Origin: an uncultured Oscillospiraceae bacterium
GTDB taxonomy: Bacteria > Bacillota > Clostridia > Oscillospirales > Oscillospiraceae
Reading direction: 5' to 3'
Length of the DNA stretch: 14,130 nt
Assembly: GCA_900763965.1 (NCBI GenBank)
Contig: CAAFMG010000007.1
Span: 1-14,130, forward strand
Shown here: one piece after another, positions 7,672 through 14,130 of the stretch
Layout of the letters: each line of letters opens with the position of its first letter
Numbering within the stretch: position 1 is the stretch's first letter
The notes under the pieces: generated by a model
Told to the model about the DNA's origin: nothing
The model's input: only the letters and a program-made list of their open reading frames with translations
Database searches by the model: none
Translations under genes and position numbers: made by a program

Positions 7672-9622
7672 ATCCCTGACTGCCACCCTCAAGGAGGCAA
7701 ATTATCGCTATTATGTCCTGGATGATCCCACCATGCAGGATTTTGAGTATGACCGTCTGCTGCGGGAGCTGGAGGAGCTGGAAGCAGCCCATCCGGAATA
7801 TGCCCAGGCCGATTCCCCCACCAAGCATGTGGGCGGTGAGGCGCTGCATCAGTTTGCGGAAGTGACCCATCCTGTGCCCCTGATGAGCTTGCAGGATGTG
7901 TTCAGCATGGAGGAACTGAACGAATTTCTCCAGAAGATCCAGGCTTCTGCTGAGCATCCTAACTTCTCTGTGGAGCCCAAGATCGACGGTCTTTCGGTAG
8001 CGCTGGAGTATGTAGACGGCGTTTTTGTCCGGGGTGCCACCCGGGGAGACGGAAATGTGGGAGAGGATGTGACGGAAAATCTGAAGACCATCCGTTCCAT
8101 TCCCATGACCATTGAGAATGCGCCGCCCAGACTGATCGTCCGGGGCGAGGTATTCATGCCGAAGAAAAGCTTTGAAAAGCTGAATATTCGGCAGGAGGAA
8201 GAGGGAAAGCCCCTGTTTGCCAACCCCCGAAATGCTGCCGCCGGTTCTCTGCGGCAGTTGGATCCGAAGGTGGCCGCCAAGCGGGGATTGGATATCTATA
8301 TTTTCAATATCCAGCTGATCGAGGGAGAGCAGTTTGCCACCCACGCACAGACACTGGAGTATCTGAAAGAGCATAAATTCAAGGTTATTCCCCACAAAAC
8401 ACTGAGCAAGATTGCGGAAATCGATAAAGAAGTGGCATCTATCAACGAGCACCGGGACAAGCTGATCTGCGATATCGACGGTGCCGTTATCAAGGTGGAT
8501 GACCTGGCGCTGCGGGAGAGCCTGGGTACCACTGCGAAATTCCCCCGGTGGGCAGCCGCTTACAAGTATCCGCCGGAAATTAAGCCCACGGTGGTGGAGG
8601 ATATTGTGGTACAGGTGGGGCGTACCGGTGTGCTGACCCCCAAGGCTGTGGTGCGCCCGGTTCGTCTGGCCGGTACCACAGTGACCAACGCCACGCTGCA
8701 CAATCAGGATTTTATCACTCAGCGGGATATCCGTGTTGGTGACACCGTCCTGATCCGCAAGGCAGGGGAGATCATCCCGGAAATTCTGGAAGTGGATCTC
8801 TCCAAACGCCCGGAAAATACAACACCGTATTTCCTGCCGGATCACTGCCCGGTCTGTGGGGCTAAGGTGGAAAAGGACGAAGATGGAGCCTTCCTGCGCT
8901 GTACCGGTGCAGAGTGTCCTGCTCAGCTGAGTCGGAACATTGCCCACTTTGCCAGCCGGGATGCCATGGATATTGAGGGCCTGGGCAGTGCCATCGTGGA
9001 GAGCCTGATCCAAAAGGAATTGATCCATTCTCCGGCAGACATTTACGATCTGACGCTGGAAGATGTGGGCAGTCTTTGGAAATCCGGCTCCACTGCGGCC
9101 AAAAAGCTGCTGGCTGCCATCGAGCAGAGCAAATCTCAGGATGTAAGCCGTCTGATCTATGCCCTGGGCATTCGTCAGGTGGGCGTGAAAACAGGAAAGG
9201 TTCTGGCAAGTGCCTTTGGTTCTCTGGATGCACTGATGGATGCCTCCGTGGAAGATCTGACCGCCGTTGACGATGTGGGGCAGATCACCGCAGAAAGCAT
9301 CTGGAATTGGTTCCGTCAGGAGCAGTCCCGACACATTGTGGAGCGTCTGCGCCAGGCTGGGGTGAACTTTGAAAGCAAACGAACCGTCACTGATGCTCGT
9401 TTTGCCGGTAAGACCTTCGTCCTGACAGGTGCTCTGAGTAAGTTCACCCGGGAAGAAGCCACAGAGAAAATCGAGCTTCTGGGAGGCAAGGCCTCCGGTT
9501 CGGTTTCCAAGAAGACCAGCTTTGTGGTGGTTGGTGAAAATGCCGGTTCCAAGGAACGAAAAGCCAGAGAATTGGGAATCCCCATTCTATCGGAAGATGA
9601 TTTCCTGGAAATGATCCAGTAA
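7649..9622 (+). CDS. ligA: NAD+-dependent DNA ligase LigA
   Basis: Seals nicks in replication and repair using NAD+. At 657 residues it is full length. Order of domains: N-terminal Ia domain with NAD contacts (YYVLDDPTMQDFEYD, residues 21-35), then the adenylation domain with the catalytic lysine Lys111 in KIDG. VRGEVFMP and PRNAAAGSLRQLD follow. The OB fold comes next, then a four-cysteine zinc finger (Cys400, 403, 418, 423), helix-hairpin-helix repeats, and a C-terminal BRCT domain from about residue 583. AGGAGG at 7638-7643, inside the end of yunB, fixes the ATG at 7649. In Bacillus pcrA and ligA are adjacent; here yunB sits between them. The block ends in a strong hairpin. Confidence 0.98.
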   Translation: MDFKERIESLTATLKEANYRYYVLDDPTMQDFEYDRLLRELEELEAAHPEYAQADSPTKHVGGEALHQFAEVTHPVPLMSLQDVFSMEELNEFLQKIQASAEHPNFSVEPKIDGLSVALEYVDGVFVRGATRGDGNVGEDVTENLKTIRSIPMTIENAPPRLIVRGEVFMPKKSFEKLNIRQEEEGKPLFANPRNAAAGSLRQLDPKVAAKRGLDIYIFNIQLIEGEQFATHAQTLEYLKEHKFKVIPHKTLSKIAEIDKEVASINEHRDKLICDIDGAVIKVDDLALRESLGTTAKFPRWAAAYKYPPEIKPTVVEDIVVQVGRTGVLTPKAVVRPVRLAGTTVTNATLHNQDFITQRDIRVGDTVLIRKAGEIIPEILEVDLSKRPENTTPYFLPDHCPVCGAKVEKDEDGAFLRCTGAECPAQLSRNIAHFASRDAMDIEGLGSAIVESLIQKELIHSPADIYDLTLEDVGSLWKSGSTAAKKLLAAIEQSKSQDVSRLIYALGIRQVGVKTGKVLASAFGSLDALMDASVEDLTAVDDVGQITAESIWNWFRQEQSRHIVERLRQAGVNFESKRTVTDARFAGKTFVLTGALSKFTREEATEKIELLGGKASGSVSKKTSFVVVGENAGSKERKARELGIPILSEDDFLEMIQ

Positions 9623-9625
9623 TAT

Positions 9626-9670
9626 GCAAAACAGCCGCTGCACCGAAATCCGGTGCGGCGGCTGTTTTGC
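9626..9670. terminator. Bidirectional hairpin terminator between convergent genes
   Basis: A stem of 20 pairs: a perfect 13-bp outer stem, GCAAAACAGCCGC (9626-9638) with its complement at 9658-9670, then one T-G pair and GCACCG/CGGTGC, around a five-base loop. The outer stem carries AAAA on one side and TTTT on the other, so both strands present a U-rich 3' flank. It lies 4 bases after the ligA stop on the plus strand and 6 bases after the stop of the minus-strand gene at 9676-9885, so it can end both transcripts. Confidence 0.85.
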
Positions 9671-9675
9671 GCTTC

Positions 9676-9885
9676 TTACAGAGAATAATCCTCACCATTG
9701 TAACGAGAAAAGTTCATGGCCTTTGGGCGAGAGGGGATCCGCTTACAGGGATCGTATCGAAAACGGAAGCAGGAATCCTCTTGCTTCTTCATTCCTTTTT
9801 TGGAACAGAGGATGGTGCCGTCATCCAGGTGGGTACCATAAACACAGTAAGCGCAGGCGCGCTGAATTTTTTTTCGGAACAGCAT
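9676..9885 (-). CDS. Small conserved cysteine-rich protein, function unknown
   Basis: A 69-residue basic soluble protein. Cysteines lie at residues 11 and 14 (CAYC), 27, 39 and 47, a spacing that could form a small zinc-binding fold. A later segment reads FRYDPCKRIPSRP. I recall similar small uncharacterised proteins with CxxC and RYDPxKRxPxRP segments in Clostridia, but I assign no function. It is convincingly real. A well-placed AAGGA lies nine bases before the ATG (9895-9899 read in reverse), a promoter-like sequence is just upstream (9918-9946), and a terminator hairpin starts just after the stop. It lies 33 bases downstream of ylbJ, so it may also be co-transcribed with it. Confidence 0.78.
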   Translation of the reverse strand: MLFRKKIQRACAYCVYGTHLDDGTILCSKKGMKKQEDSCFRFRYDPCKRIPSRPKAMNFSRYNGEDYSL

Positions 9886-9917
9886 AGAATTGGATCCTTC
9901 CTATAGCATTATTTCCT

Positions 9918-9946
9918 ATTATACACCGCAACTCCCGGAAAATCCA
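9918..9946 (-). promoter_or_regulatory. Sigma-A-type promoter for the small cysteine-rich gene
   Basis: Read on the minus strand, TGGATT (9946-9941) and a perfect TATAAT (9923-9918) are separated by 17 bases. The -10 box overlaps the stop codon of the ylbJ-like gene, so the promoter lies in the last codons of that gene. The -35 box matches the consensus at only three of six positions. It would allow vegetative expression of the small gene independently of ylbJ. Confidence 0.55.
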
Positions 9947-10899
9947 CTGCTTTTTTTCGGGATCCCAGCAGCTGTCAAAACACAGCCTCCCGCAAGGAGA
10001 AGGAAATACCGCCAATTGGTCAAATACAGCGCCGAAAGCCCCAGCGCGATCCCAGTCTGAAGAAGCTTTCCCTGAAGGTAGGGACGAAGAGGCAATGTAC
10101 CAATGGTGCAGGCTGTCTGCATGGTCACGCAAAGACCGCCGAAGGCCAGAAGTCCGGAACAGAGGAAGAACCGCAGCGGAAGATTTTCGATTTGGTTAAG
10201 ACAGCAGCAGCCATAGCTCAGCTCCAGGATGCCGGTCAATGCAACTTGAAGCTCCTTCGGAAAAAAACAGAAAAGCCATCGCTTTCCCATGTCCGATAAA
10301 ATGCGAAACAGCAGGATCCAGCCGCAGATCACTGCCATGGTTTTTATCGTCTGCACCAGGTTTTGGGATATGTCGGTACCCTTGGCTGACAGGCACACAG
10401 GGGATGGTTCTGGAGCAGCACCCAATGCCCCAACGATCCCGGCAGACAGAATTTGAATGCACCACAAGCCCCAGGCAGAATACCGATCCGGGAATTGCCG
10501 GGCTGCCATTCCAAACAAAAAGGCAGGGCCTGCGTTACTGCAAAACCGAAGAAGATGTTCCGCCTGCTTTTGTTCCAGCCGTCCCTGCTGCCAGGCCTGT
10601 CCCACTGCTTGAGCTCCGGCGGGATATCCCCCAAGAACCGCTGCAACCAGCAGGGATTCTCCTCCTTCCGGAATTCCAAGCCGCCTGCTGACCGTCCGAA
10701 GCCATGGGTAGCTTCCACCCCACAGTGCCCCTGTCAGTAGGGAACACAGGAACAGGAACGGGAACAGGGAAGGGATCACCGTTCGGATACACAGTTCTAT
10801 TCCCTCCGCCGCACCCTGCATGGCGGTTTTTTCATCCAGGATCAGCGCCAGCAGGGCAAGGGCTGCCAGCAGGGCCGTCCACTTTTTTTGCTTGGTCAT
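9919..10899 (-). CDS. ylbJ: YlbJ-like sporulation integral membrane protein (Gate/nucleoside-recognition fold)
   Basis: A polytopic membrane protein of 326 residues with roughly seven or eight hydrophobic segments. It has the signatures of the YlbJ/nucleoside-recognition family: VIPSLFPFLFLCSLL near the N terminus, VLGGYPAGAQAVGQ in the middle, and RFCSNAGPAFLFG, which resembles the CNNxSPAF motif of the family. In B. subtilis ylbJ belongs to the sigma-E regulon and is needed for spore formation; its substrate is not known. The start is set by GAGGTG (10911-10906 on the minus strand), six bases before ATG 10899. A GTG nine bases earlier falls inside this ribosome-binding site and is rejected. 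It is divergent from yqfC. It is shorter than the ~400-residue Bacillus protein, so a related Gate-domain paralogue cannot be excluded. Confidence 0.82.
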   Translation of the reverse strand: MTKQKKWTALLAALALLALILDEKTAMQGAAEGIELCIRTVIPSLFPFLFLCSLLTGALWGGSYPWLRTVSRRLGIPEGGESLLVAAVLGGYPAGAQAVGQAWQQGRLEQKQAEHLLRFCSNAGPAFLFGMAARQFPDRYSAWGLWCIQILSAGIVGALGAAPEPSPVCLSAKGTDISQNLVQTIKTMAVICGWILLFRILSDMGKRWLFCFFPKELQVALTGILELSYGCCCLNQIENLPLRFFLCSGLLAFGGLCVTMQTACTIGTLPLRPYLQGKLLQTGIALGLSALYLTNWRYFLLLAGGCVLTAAGIPKKSSGFSGSCGV

Positions 10900-10974
10900 C
10901 GTTTTCACCTCAGACCACTTTTATGCAAGCTTGCCCACGGGAATTCATATACTTTTCCAAAGGGGTGATGGAAA
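10900..10974. promoter_or_regulatory. Divergent intergenic region ylbJ / yqfC with possible sigma-E sites
   Basis: A 75-base gap between two divergent sporulation genes. On the plus strand CATATACT (10946-10953) resembles the sigma-E -10 consensus CATACAnT, but no clear -35 lies upstream and the leader would be very short. On the minus strand CATAAAAG (near 10926-10919) is a weaker candidate facing ylbJ. A 10-bp perfect palindrome GCAAGCTTGC is at 10925-10934. Sigma-E control is known for both gene families in Bacillus, but the sites here are only suggestive. Confidence 0.35.
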
Positions 10975-11247
10975 ATGGGCAAACACGATCTCTGGGATCG
11001 GTTGGATCTTCCGGGAGAATCCCTTCCCGGACAGGTGTTGGTGGAGATCAGCGGTGAAAACCGGGTGCTGATCGAGCATCACTGCGGTGTCCGGGAATAC
11101 AGCCGGGAGCGGATTGGTGTAAAGGTGAAATATGGTATGCTTCAGGTTTGCGGCAGCTGTCTGGAGCTGCGCTGTATGACCAGGGAGCAGCTGGTGATCT
11201 CCGGTAAAATTGACTGCATTGTACTGAAACGGAGGAATAGCGGATGA
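10975..11247 (+). CDS. yqfC: Sporulation protein YqfC
   Basis: A 90-residue protein of the YqfC family, mother-cell sporulation proteins of unknown mechanism that are almost always encoded just before yqfD. The family pattern is seen in LPGQVLVEISGENRVLIEHHCGVREYS (residues 18-44), followed by VKVKYGMLQVCG and LVISGKIDCIVL. No membrane segment or catalytic motif is visible. AAGGGG at 10960-10964 is ten bases before the ATG. The stop overlaps the yqfD start by four bases (ATGA at 11244-11247). Confidence 0.93.
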   Translation: MGKHDLWDRLDLPGESLPGQVLVEISGENRVLIEHHCGVREYSRERIGVKVKYGMLQVCGSCLELRCMTREQLVISGKIDCIVLKRRNSG

Positions 11248-12440
11248 ATTTCTGGAAGTCCGCAGAGGGCATTGTCAAGATTACGATGACCGGTGCCGAT
11301 CCTGGGGCATCTCTGAATGTCATCAACCAAGCGGGGATTCGGCTGTACGATGTGGCGCAGGTGGATGAACTGACAGTTTCCTTTCGATGTTCCCGGCGGG
11401 ACTACCTGGCCATTGGGAAGCTGTGCAGCAAAAGAGGAGATCGTCTTGTTTTGCAGGAAAGGCTCGGCCTGTTTTATTTGGGAAAAGCAGCCGCAAGAAG
11501 GCGGCTCTTGGTATCCGGGCTCCTCTTTTTCTATCTGCTTACATGGCTGCTTCCCACCAGAGTTTTGTTTATCCGGGTGGAGGGAAATGTCAATCTCCCT
11601 GCCCGGCAGATCCTGGCCGCCGCATCAGACTGCGGCATCCGATTTGGTGCTTCCCGCAGAGCCGTGCGCAGTGAAAAAATGAAAAATGCTCTGCTGGAGG
11701 CCATGCCGGAGCTGAAGTGGGCCGGGATCAACACAGCAGGATGTACGGCTGTTATTTCGGTTCGGGAACGGGATATGCCGGAAAGCCTGTCTGTTTCTTC
11801 CGGAATCCGGAGCATTGTTGCTGCCCGGGATGGGTTCATCACCTCCTGTACCGTCACTCGGGGCAATGGGCTCTGTACACCAGGGCAGGTGGTTCAGAAG
11901 GGACAAACGCTGATCTCCGGGTATACCGACTGCGGGATATCCATTCAGGTTACCGGCGCAGAGGGGGAGGTCTACGCCGAAACATGCCGGGAAGTGGAGG
12001 CGGTGATGCCGTTAAAATACCGTATTCGCCAGAACAAGACAGGCAGTGTCCGCCGGTACAGTGTGATTCTCGGAAAAAATCGTATAAATTTTGCGAAAGG
12101 TAGTGGAATTTCCCCTGTCACTTGTGATAGAATGTATCAGGAATATCCCGTCACCTTGCCGGGAGGTTTTTGCTTGCCAATTTGTCTTGGCGTAGAAACG
12201 GTAACGCAATGGGAAACGGCGGAAGCTGCCCACCTTCCCCAGACTGCGGAATATGGTCTGAACACCTTTGCACGGAGGTATGTTCTGGCCCAGTCTGTTG
12301 CCGGCAGGATTCTTACAGAGCAGTTGTCCGTGACCCGGAATGCAGATCACTTCCATCTGCAAGGGCGGTTTCTCTGCTCGGAGATGATCGGCAGGGTGAT
12401 TACGGAAGAGATTGGAGTTATACATGGGAAAAACAGTTGA
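11244..12440 (+). CDS. yqfD: Sporulation protein YqfD
   Basis: A 398-residue protein with the YqfD layout: a cytoplasmic N-terminal part of about 85 residues (with INQAGIRLYDV near 27-37), one membrane segment near 88-105 (LLVSGLLFFYLLTWLLP), then a long extracytoplasmic domain starting with RVEGNVNLPARQIL. Later come IVAARDGFITSCTVTRG and PGQVVQKGQTLISG, a lipoyl/barrel-sandwich-like stretch typical of the family. In B. subtilis it is a sigma-E-dependent gene needed for efficient sporulation, and its biochemical role is unknown. It is translationally coupled to yqfC. Its last 17 bases overlap phoH, so phoH translation probably depends on yqfD. Confidence 0.94.
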   Translation: MNFWKSAEGIVKITMTGADPGASLNVINQAGIRLYDVAQVDELTVSFRCSRRDYLAIGKLCSKRGDRLVLQERLGLFYLGKAAARRRLLVSGLLFFYLLTWLLPTRVLFIRVEGNVNLPARQILAAASDCGIRFGASRRAVRSEKMKNALLEAMPELKWAGINTAGCTAVISVRERDMPESLSVSSGIRSIVAARDGFITSCTVTRGNGLCTPGQVVQKGQTLISGYTDCGISIQVTGAEGEVYAETCREVEAVMPLKYRIRQNKTGSVRRYSVILGKNRINFAKGSGISPVTCDRMYQEYPVTLPGGFCLPICLGVETVTQWETAEAAHLPQTAEYGLNTFARRYVLAQSVAGRILTEQLSVTRNADHFHLQGRFLCSEMIGRVITEEIGVIHGKNS

Positions 12441-13452
12441 ACGGATCGTCAATGCGGAGCGGGTGGAGGATCTGATCACCGTATTTGGTTCCTTCGATGA
12501 AAATATCAAACGGATCGAGGAAGCTTTGGGGGTTCAGGTCATCAACCGCGGAACGGACCTTCGGATTCTGGGCGATGAGGAGATGGCAGACAAGGCCGCC
12601 CGAACCCTGGAAGGGCTGCTGACACTGGCGGCCAAGGGAGAGGTCATCGACGAACAGCGGGTGCGCTACCTTATCAACCTGGTAAATGAGGGAAATGATC
12701 AGCAGGTAGCCCAGATGACCAAGGATGTGGTGTGCATCACTGCCAAGGGCAAGCCTGTCAAAGCCAAAACCGTGGGGCAGCAGGCCTATATGAAGGCGAT
12801 CCAGAAAAACACGGTAACCATCGGTGTCGGCCCTGCCGGTACCGGCAAAACCTATCTGGCTGTTGCAGCGGCGGTGGCTGCCTTCCGGGAGCATACAGTC
12901 AATCGAATCATCCTGACCCGTCCTGCTGTGGAAGCAGGAGAGCGGCTGGGTTTTTTGCCCGGTGATCTGCAAAATAAGGTGGATCCCTATCTGCGGCCGC
13001 TGTATGATGCCCTGTACGATATGCTTGGCCCGGAGACCTTCCAAAAATATCAGGAGCGGGGTTCCATCGAGGTGGCACCGCTGGCCTATATGCGGGGACG
13101 AACCTTGGATGACAGCTTCATCATTCTGGATGAGGCCCAGAACACCACCCGGGAGCAGATGAAAATGTTCCTGACCCGTTTGGGCTTTGGCTCCAAGATC
13201 GTCATTACCGGTGACATTACCCAGATCGACCTGCCAGAGGACAAAACCTCCGGCCTAAAGGACGCCATCCGGGTCTTGGAGGGTGTGAAGGATATTGCCA
13301 TCTGCCGCCTTACCGCATCGGATGTGGTTCGCCATGCTCTGGTGCAGCAGATCATCAATGCCTATGAGAAGGCTGACAACCAAAAAGAAAAGAAACAGGA
13401 ATTAAAACGTCCTGCCCAGCAGTTTGGCGGACGGTATCAGAGGAAACAATAA
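12424..13452 (+). CDS. phoH: PhoH-family ATPase (YbeZ/PhoH-like)
   Basis: A cytoplasmic P-loop ATPase of the PhoH family, linked to ybeY and to RNA processing in many bacteria. The 342 residues contain an N-terminal nucleic-acid-binding-like region (about 1-100) and then the ATPase core. The core has Walker A GPAGTGKT (136-143), the family segment RPAVEAGERLGFLPGD, and Walker B IILDEAQN with Asp236-Glu237. A later TGDITQIDLP resembles the sensor region of helicases. The start is taken as ATG 12424 because GGAG at 12414-12417 is correctly spaced; the TTG at 12412 overlaps that site. It overlaps the end of yqfD. The C terminus is lysine-rich. ybeY follows with a one-base gap. Confidence 0.95.
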   Translation: MGKTVERIVNAERVEDLITVFGSFDENIKRIEEALGVQVINRGTDLRILGDEEMADKAARTLEGLLTLAAKGEVIDEQRVRYLINLVNEGNDQQVAQMTKDVVCITAKGKPVKAKTVGQQAYMKAIQKNTVTIGVGPAGTGKTYLAVAAAVAAFREHTVNRIILTRPAVEAGERLGFLPGDLQNKVDPYLRPLYDALYDMLGPETFQKYQERGSIEVAPLAYMRGRTLDDSFIILDEAQNTTREQMKMFLTRLGFGSKIVITGDITQIDLPEDKTSGLKDAIRVLEGVKDIAICRLTASDVVRHALVQQIINAYEKADNQKEKKQELKRPAQQFGGRYQRKQ

Positions 13453-13453
13453 G

Positions 13454-13954
13454 ATGAAACATAATATTAATCTTGTATTTGAGCAGCTGAGTTTGCAGCG
13501 CTTTGTCATTGGAAATATCATCCGCAAGTGCATCCGGGAAACGCTGAAAGCAGAGCATATTGATGTTCCCTGTGAAATCAATGTACTGGTGACCGACGAC
13601 GCGGGGATCCAAATCATCAACCGGGAGAGCCGGAATCTGGACAAGCCCACCGATGTGCTGAGCTTCCCCATGTTCCAGCTGGAAGCAGGAAACCCGCCTG
13701 CGGACTGGACGGAATACGAAGATCCTGCCACCGGCCGTGTTCCCTTGGGAGATATGTGCATCAGCCTGGAGCGGGCCATTGCCCAGGCCAAGGAGTTTGG
13801 TCACTCCACCCGCCGGGAGGTGGGTTATCTGACCATCCATTCCATGCTCCATTTGCTGGGCTACGACCATCTGGATGAGGGCCCCCAGAAAGCACAGATG
13901 CGGGCCAGAGAAGAGGCAATTGCCGCATCCATTCCCAATATGTGCAGAGATTGA
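13454..13954 (+). CDS. ybeY: Endoribonuclease YbeY (16S rRNA maturation)
   Basis: A zinc-dependent single-strand RNase implicated in 16S rRNA 3' end maturation and ribosome quality control. Its 166 residues match the family. The metal site HSMLHLLGYDH gives His129, His133 and His139. The earlier signatures NRESRNLDKPTDVLSFPMF and PLGDMCIS are intact. The start is ATG 13454, with AGAGGA at 13439-13444 nine bases upstream. The TTG at 13424 would overlap phoH by 29 bases and lacks a better signal. It is the last complete gene of the yqfC-yqfD-phoH-ybeY operon. In many Clostridia dgkA and cdd lie between ybeY and era; here an era-like start follows directly. Confidence 0.97.
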   Translation: MKHNINLVFEQLSLQRFVIGNIIRKCIRETLKAEHIDVPCEINVLVTDDAGIQIINRESRNLDKPTDVLSFPMFQLEAGNPPADWTEYEDPATGRVPLGDMCISLERAIAQAKEFGHSTRREVGYLTIHSMLHLLGYDHLDEGPQKAQMRAREEAIAASIPNMCRD

Positions 13955-13968
13955 CAGGAGGTACCGAT

Positions 13969-14025
13969 ATGAAAACAAAAACCGCTATGATCACCATTGC
14001 CGGACGCCAAATATTGGGGGCTTAG
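13969..14025 (+). pseudogene. era: 5' fragment of a GTPase gene, probably era, broken at the P-loop
   Basis: An ATG at 13969 follows a perfect AGGAGG (13956-13961) and begins 15 bases after the ybeY stop. It translates as MKTKTAMITIAGR, which resembles the N terminus of clostridial Era just before the G1 motif GRPNVGKS. From codon 14 the frame instead reads QILGA and stops at 14023-14025. Era is an essential ribosome-assembly GTPase and is commonly encoded beside ybeY, which supports the identity. The P-loop and everything after it are missing. Because only 13 residues match, the name is an inference from context and a short resemblance. Confidence 0.5.
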
Positions 14026-14130
14026 TACCGAATATAAACCGGCTGTCGACTGTATCATCAATCACCGGCTGAAGAAAATAGATGTGGGGTACTGCAATTT
14101 CTACGATGGAAAAGAACACCAACGCCGCTA
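14009..14130 (+). other. Unassigned tail after the era break, possibly foreign or misjoined DNA
   Basis: After the break the base composition drops to about 45% GC by my hand count, lower than the genes before it. A different frame (open from 13991 to the window end) reads DAKYWGLSTEYKPAVDCI, then KKIDVGYCNFYDGKEHQRR. It has no stop and no recognisable start, and I do not recognise the family. It could be the inside of a coding region brought in by insertion, or a contig-end assembly join. Confidence 0.3.

Noticed and set aside
7520..9334. 604-codon minus-strand open frame opposite ligA
   Set aside because: Same register effect; the sense strand is a complete LigA.
9624..9906. Plus-strand open frames of 79-87 codons between ligA and ylbJ
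   Set aside because: They start in or next to the terminator hairpin, lack ribosome-binding sites, and are opposite the better-supported minus-strand gene at 9676-9885.
10733..10780. Short GGAACAGG-like repeats within ylbJ
   Set aside because: They are a few imperfect units inside a coding region (hydrophobic Phe/Leu/Pro codons) and do not form a repeat array.
10900..10908. GTG start at 10908 for the ylbJ-like gene
   Set aside because: The GTG is part of the ribosome-binding sequence GAGGTG that serves the ATG at 10899.
10239..11071. Plus-strand open frames opposite ylbJ and across the divergent gap
   Set aside because: Low-complexity Pro/Gly-rich translations without family resemblance; they are shadows of ylbJ and yqfC.
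13424..13453. TTG start at 13424 for ybeY, adding ten residues
   Set aside because: It would overlap phoH by 29 bases; ATG 13454 follows AGAGGA at good distance and gives the normal YbeY N terminus.

Overview
This is a chromosomal core region of an endospore-forming, moderately GC-rich Firmicute. A Clostridia member of the Oscillospiraceae/Ruminococcaceae type fits best. The reasons are a T-box-controlled valS, a complete spoIIA operon (spoIIAA-spoIIAB-sigF), four further sporulation genes (yunB, ylbJ, yqfC, yqfD) and Firmicute-style PcrA and LigA. The family assignment is inference; no rRNA or tRNA is present to fix it.

Layout: (1) 1-220 is a tRNA-Val-responsive T-box leader ending in a terminator, followed by valS (247-2892) and a second strong terminator. 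(2) 3044-4490 is the tightly overlapping spoIIA operon encoding anti-anti-sigma factor, anti-sigma kinase and forespore sigma-F. (3) A vegetative-type promoter at about 4498-4526 precedes pcrA (4561-6978), yunB (about 7024-7671) and ligA (7649-9622). This pairs a repair helicase and the essential NAD-dependent DNA ligase with a sporulation membrane protein between them. A 20-bp-stem hairpin that can act in both directions ends this block. (4) On the minus strand, a small cysteine-rich protein gene (9676-9885) lies downstream of a ylbJ-like membrane protein gene (9919-10899). (5) Divergently on the plus strand, yqfC-yqfD-phoH-ybeY (10975-13954) form a compact overlapping operon that runs from two sporulation proteins into an RNA-metabolism ATPase and an RNase involved in 16S rRNA maturation.

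At the right edge, a gene with a good ribosome-binding site starts at 13969. Its first 13 codons look like the start of the GTPase gene era, which is the expected neighbour of ybeY. The frame then breaks exactly where the P-loop should be, and the last ~120 bases are unrelated, lower-GC DNA. This is either a genuine insertion or rearrangement, or more likely an assembly join; it is the one real anomaly in the window.

No CRISPR array, IS element, toxin system or obvious new multi-gene system is visible. The remaining points of interest are gene-order details, a ~42-residue insertion in PcrA, and a small uncharacterised cysteine-rich protein.
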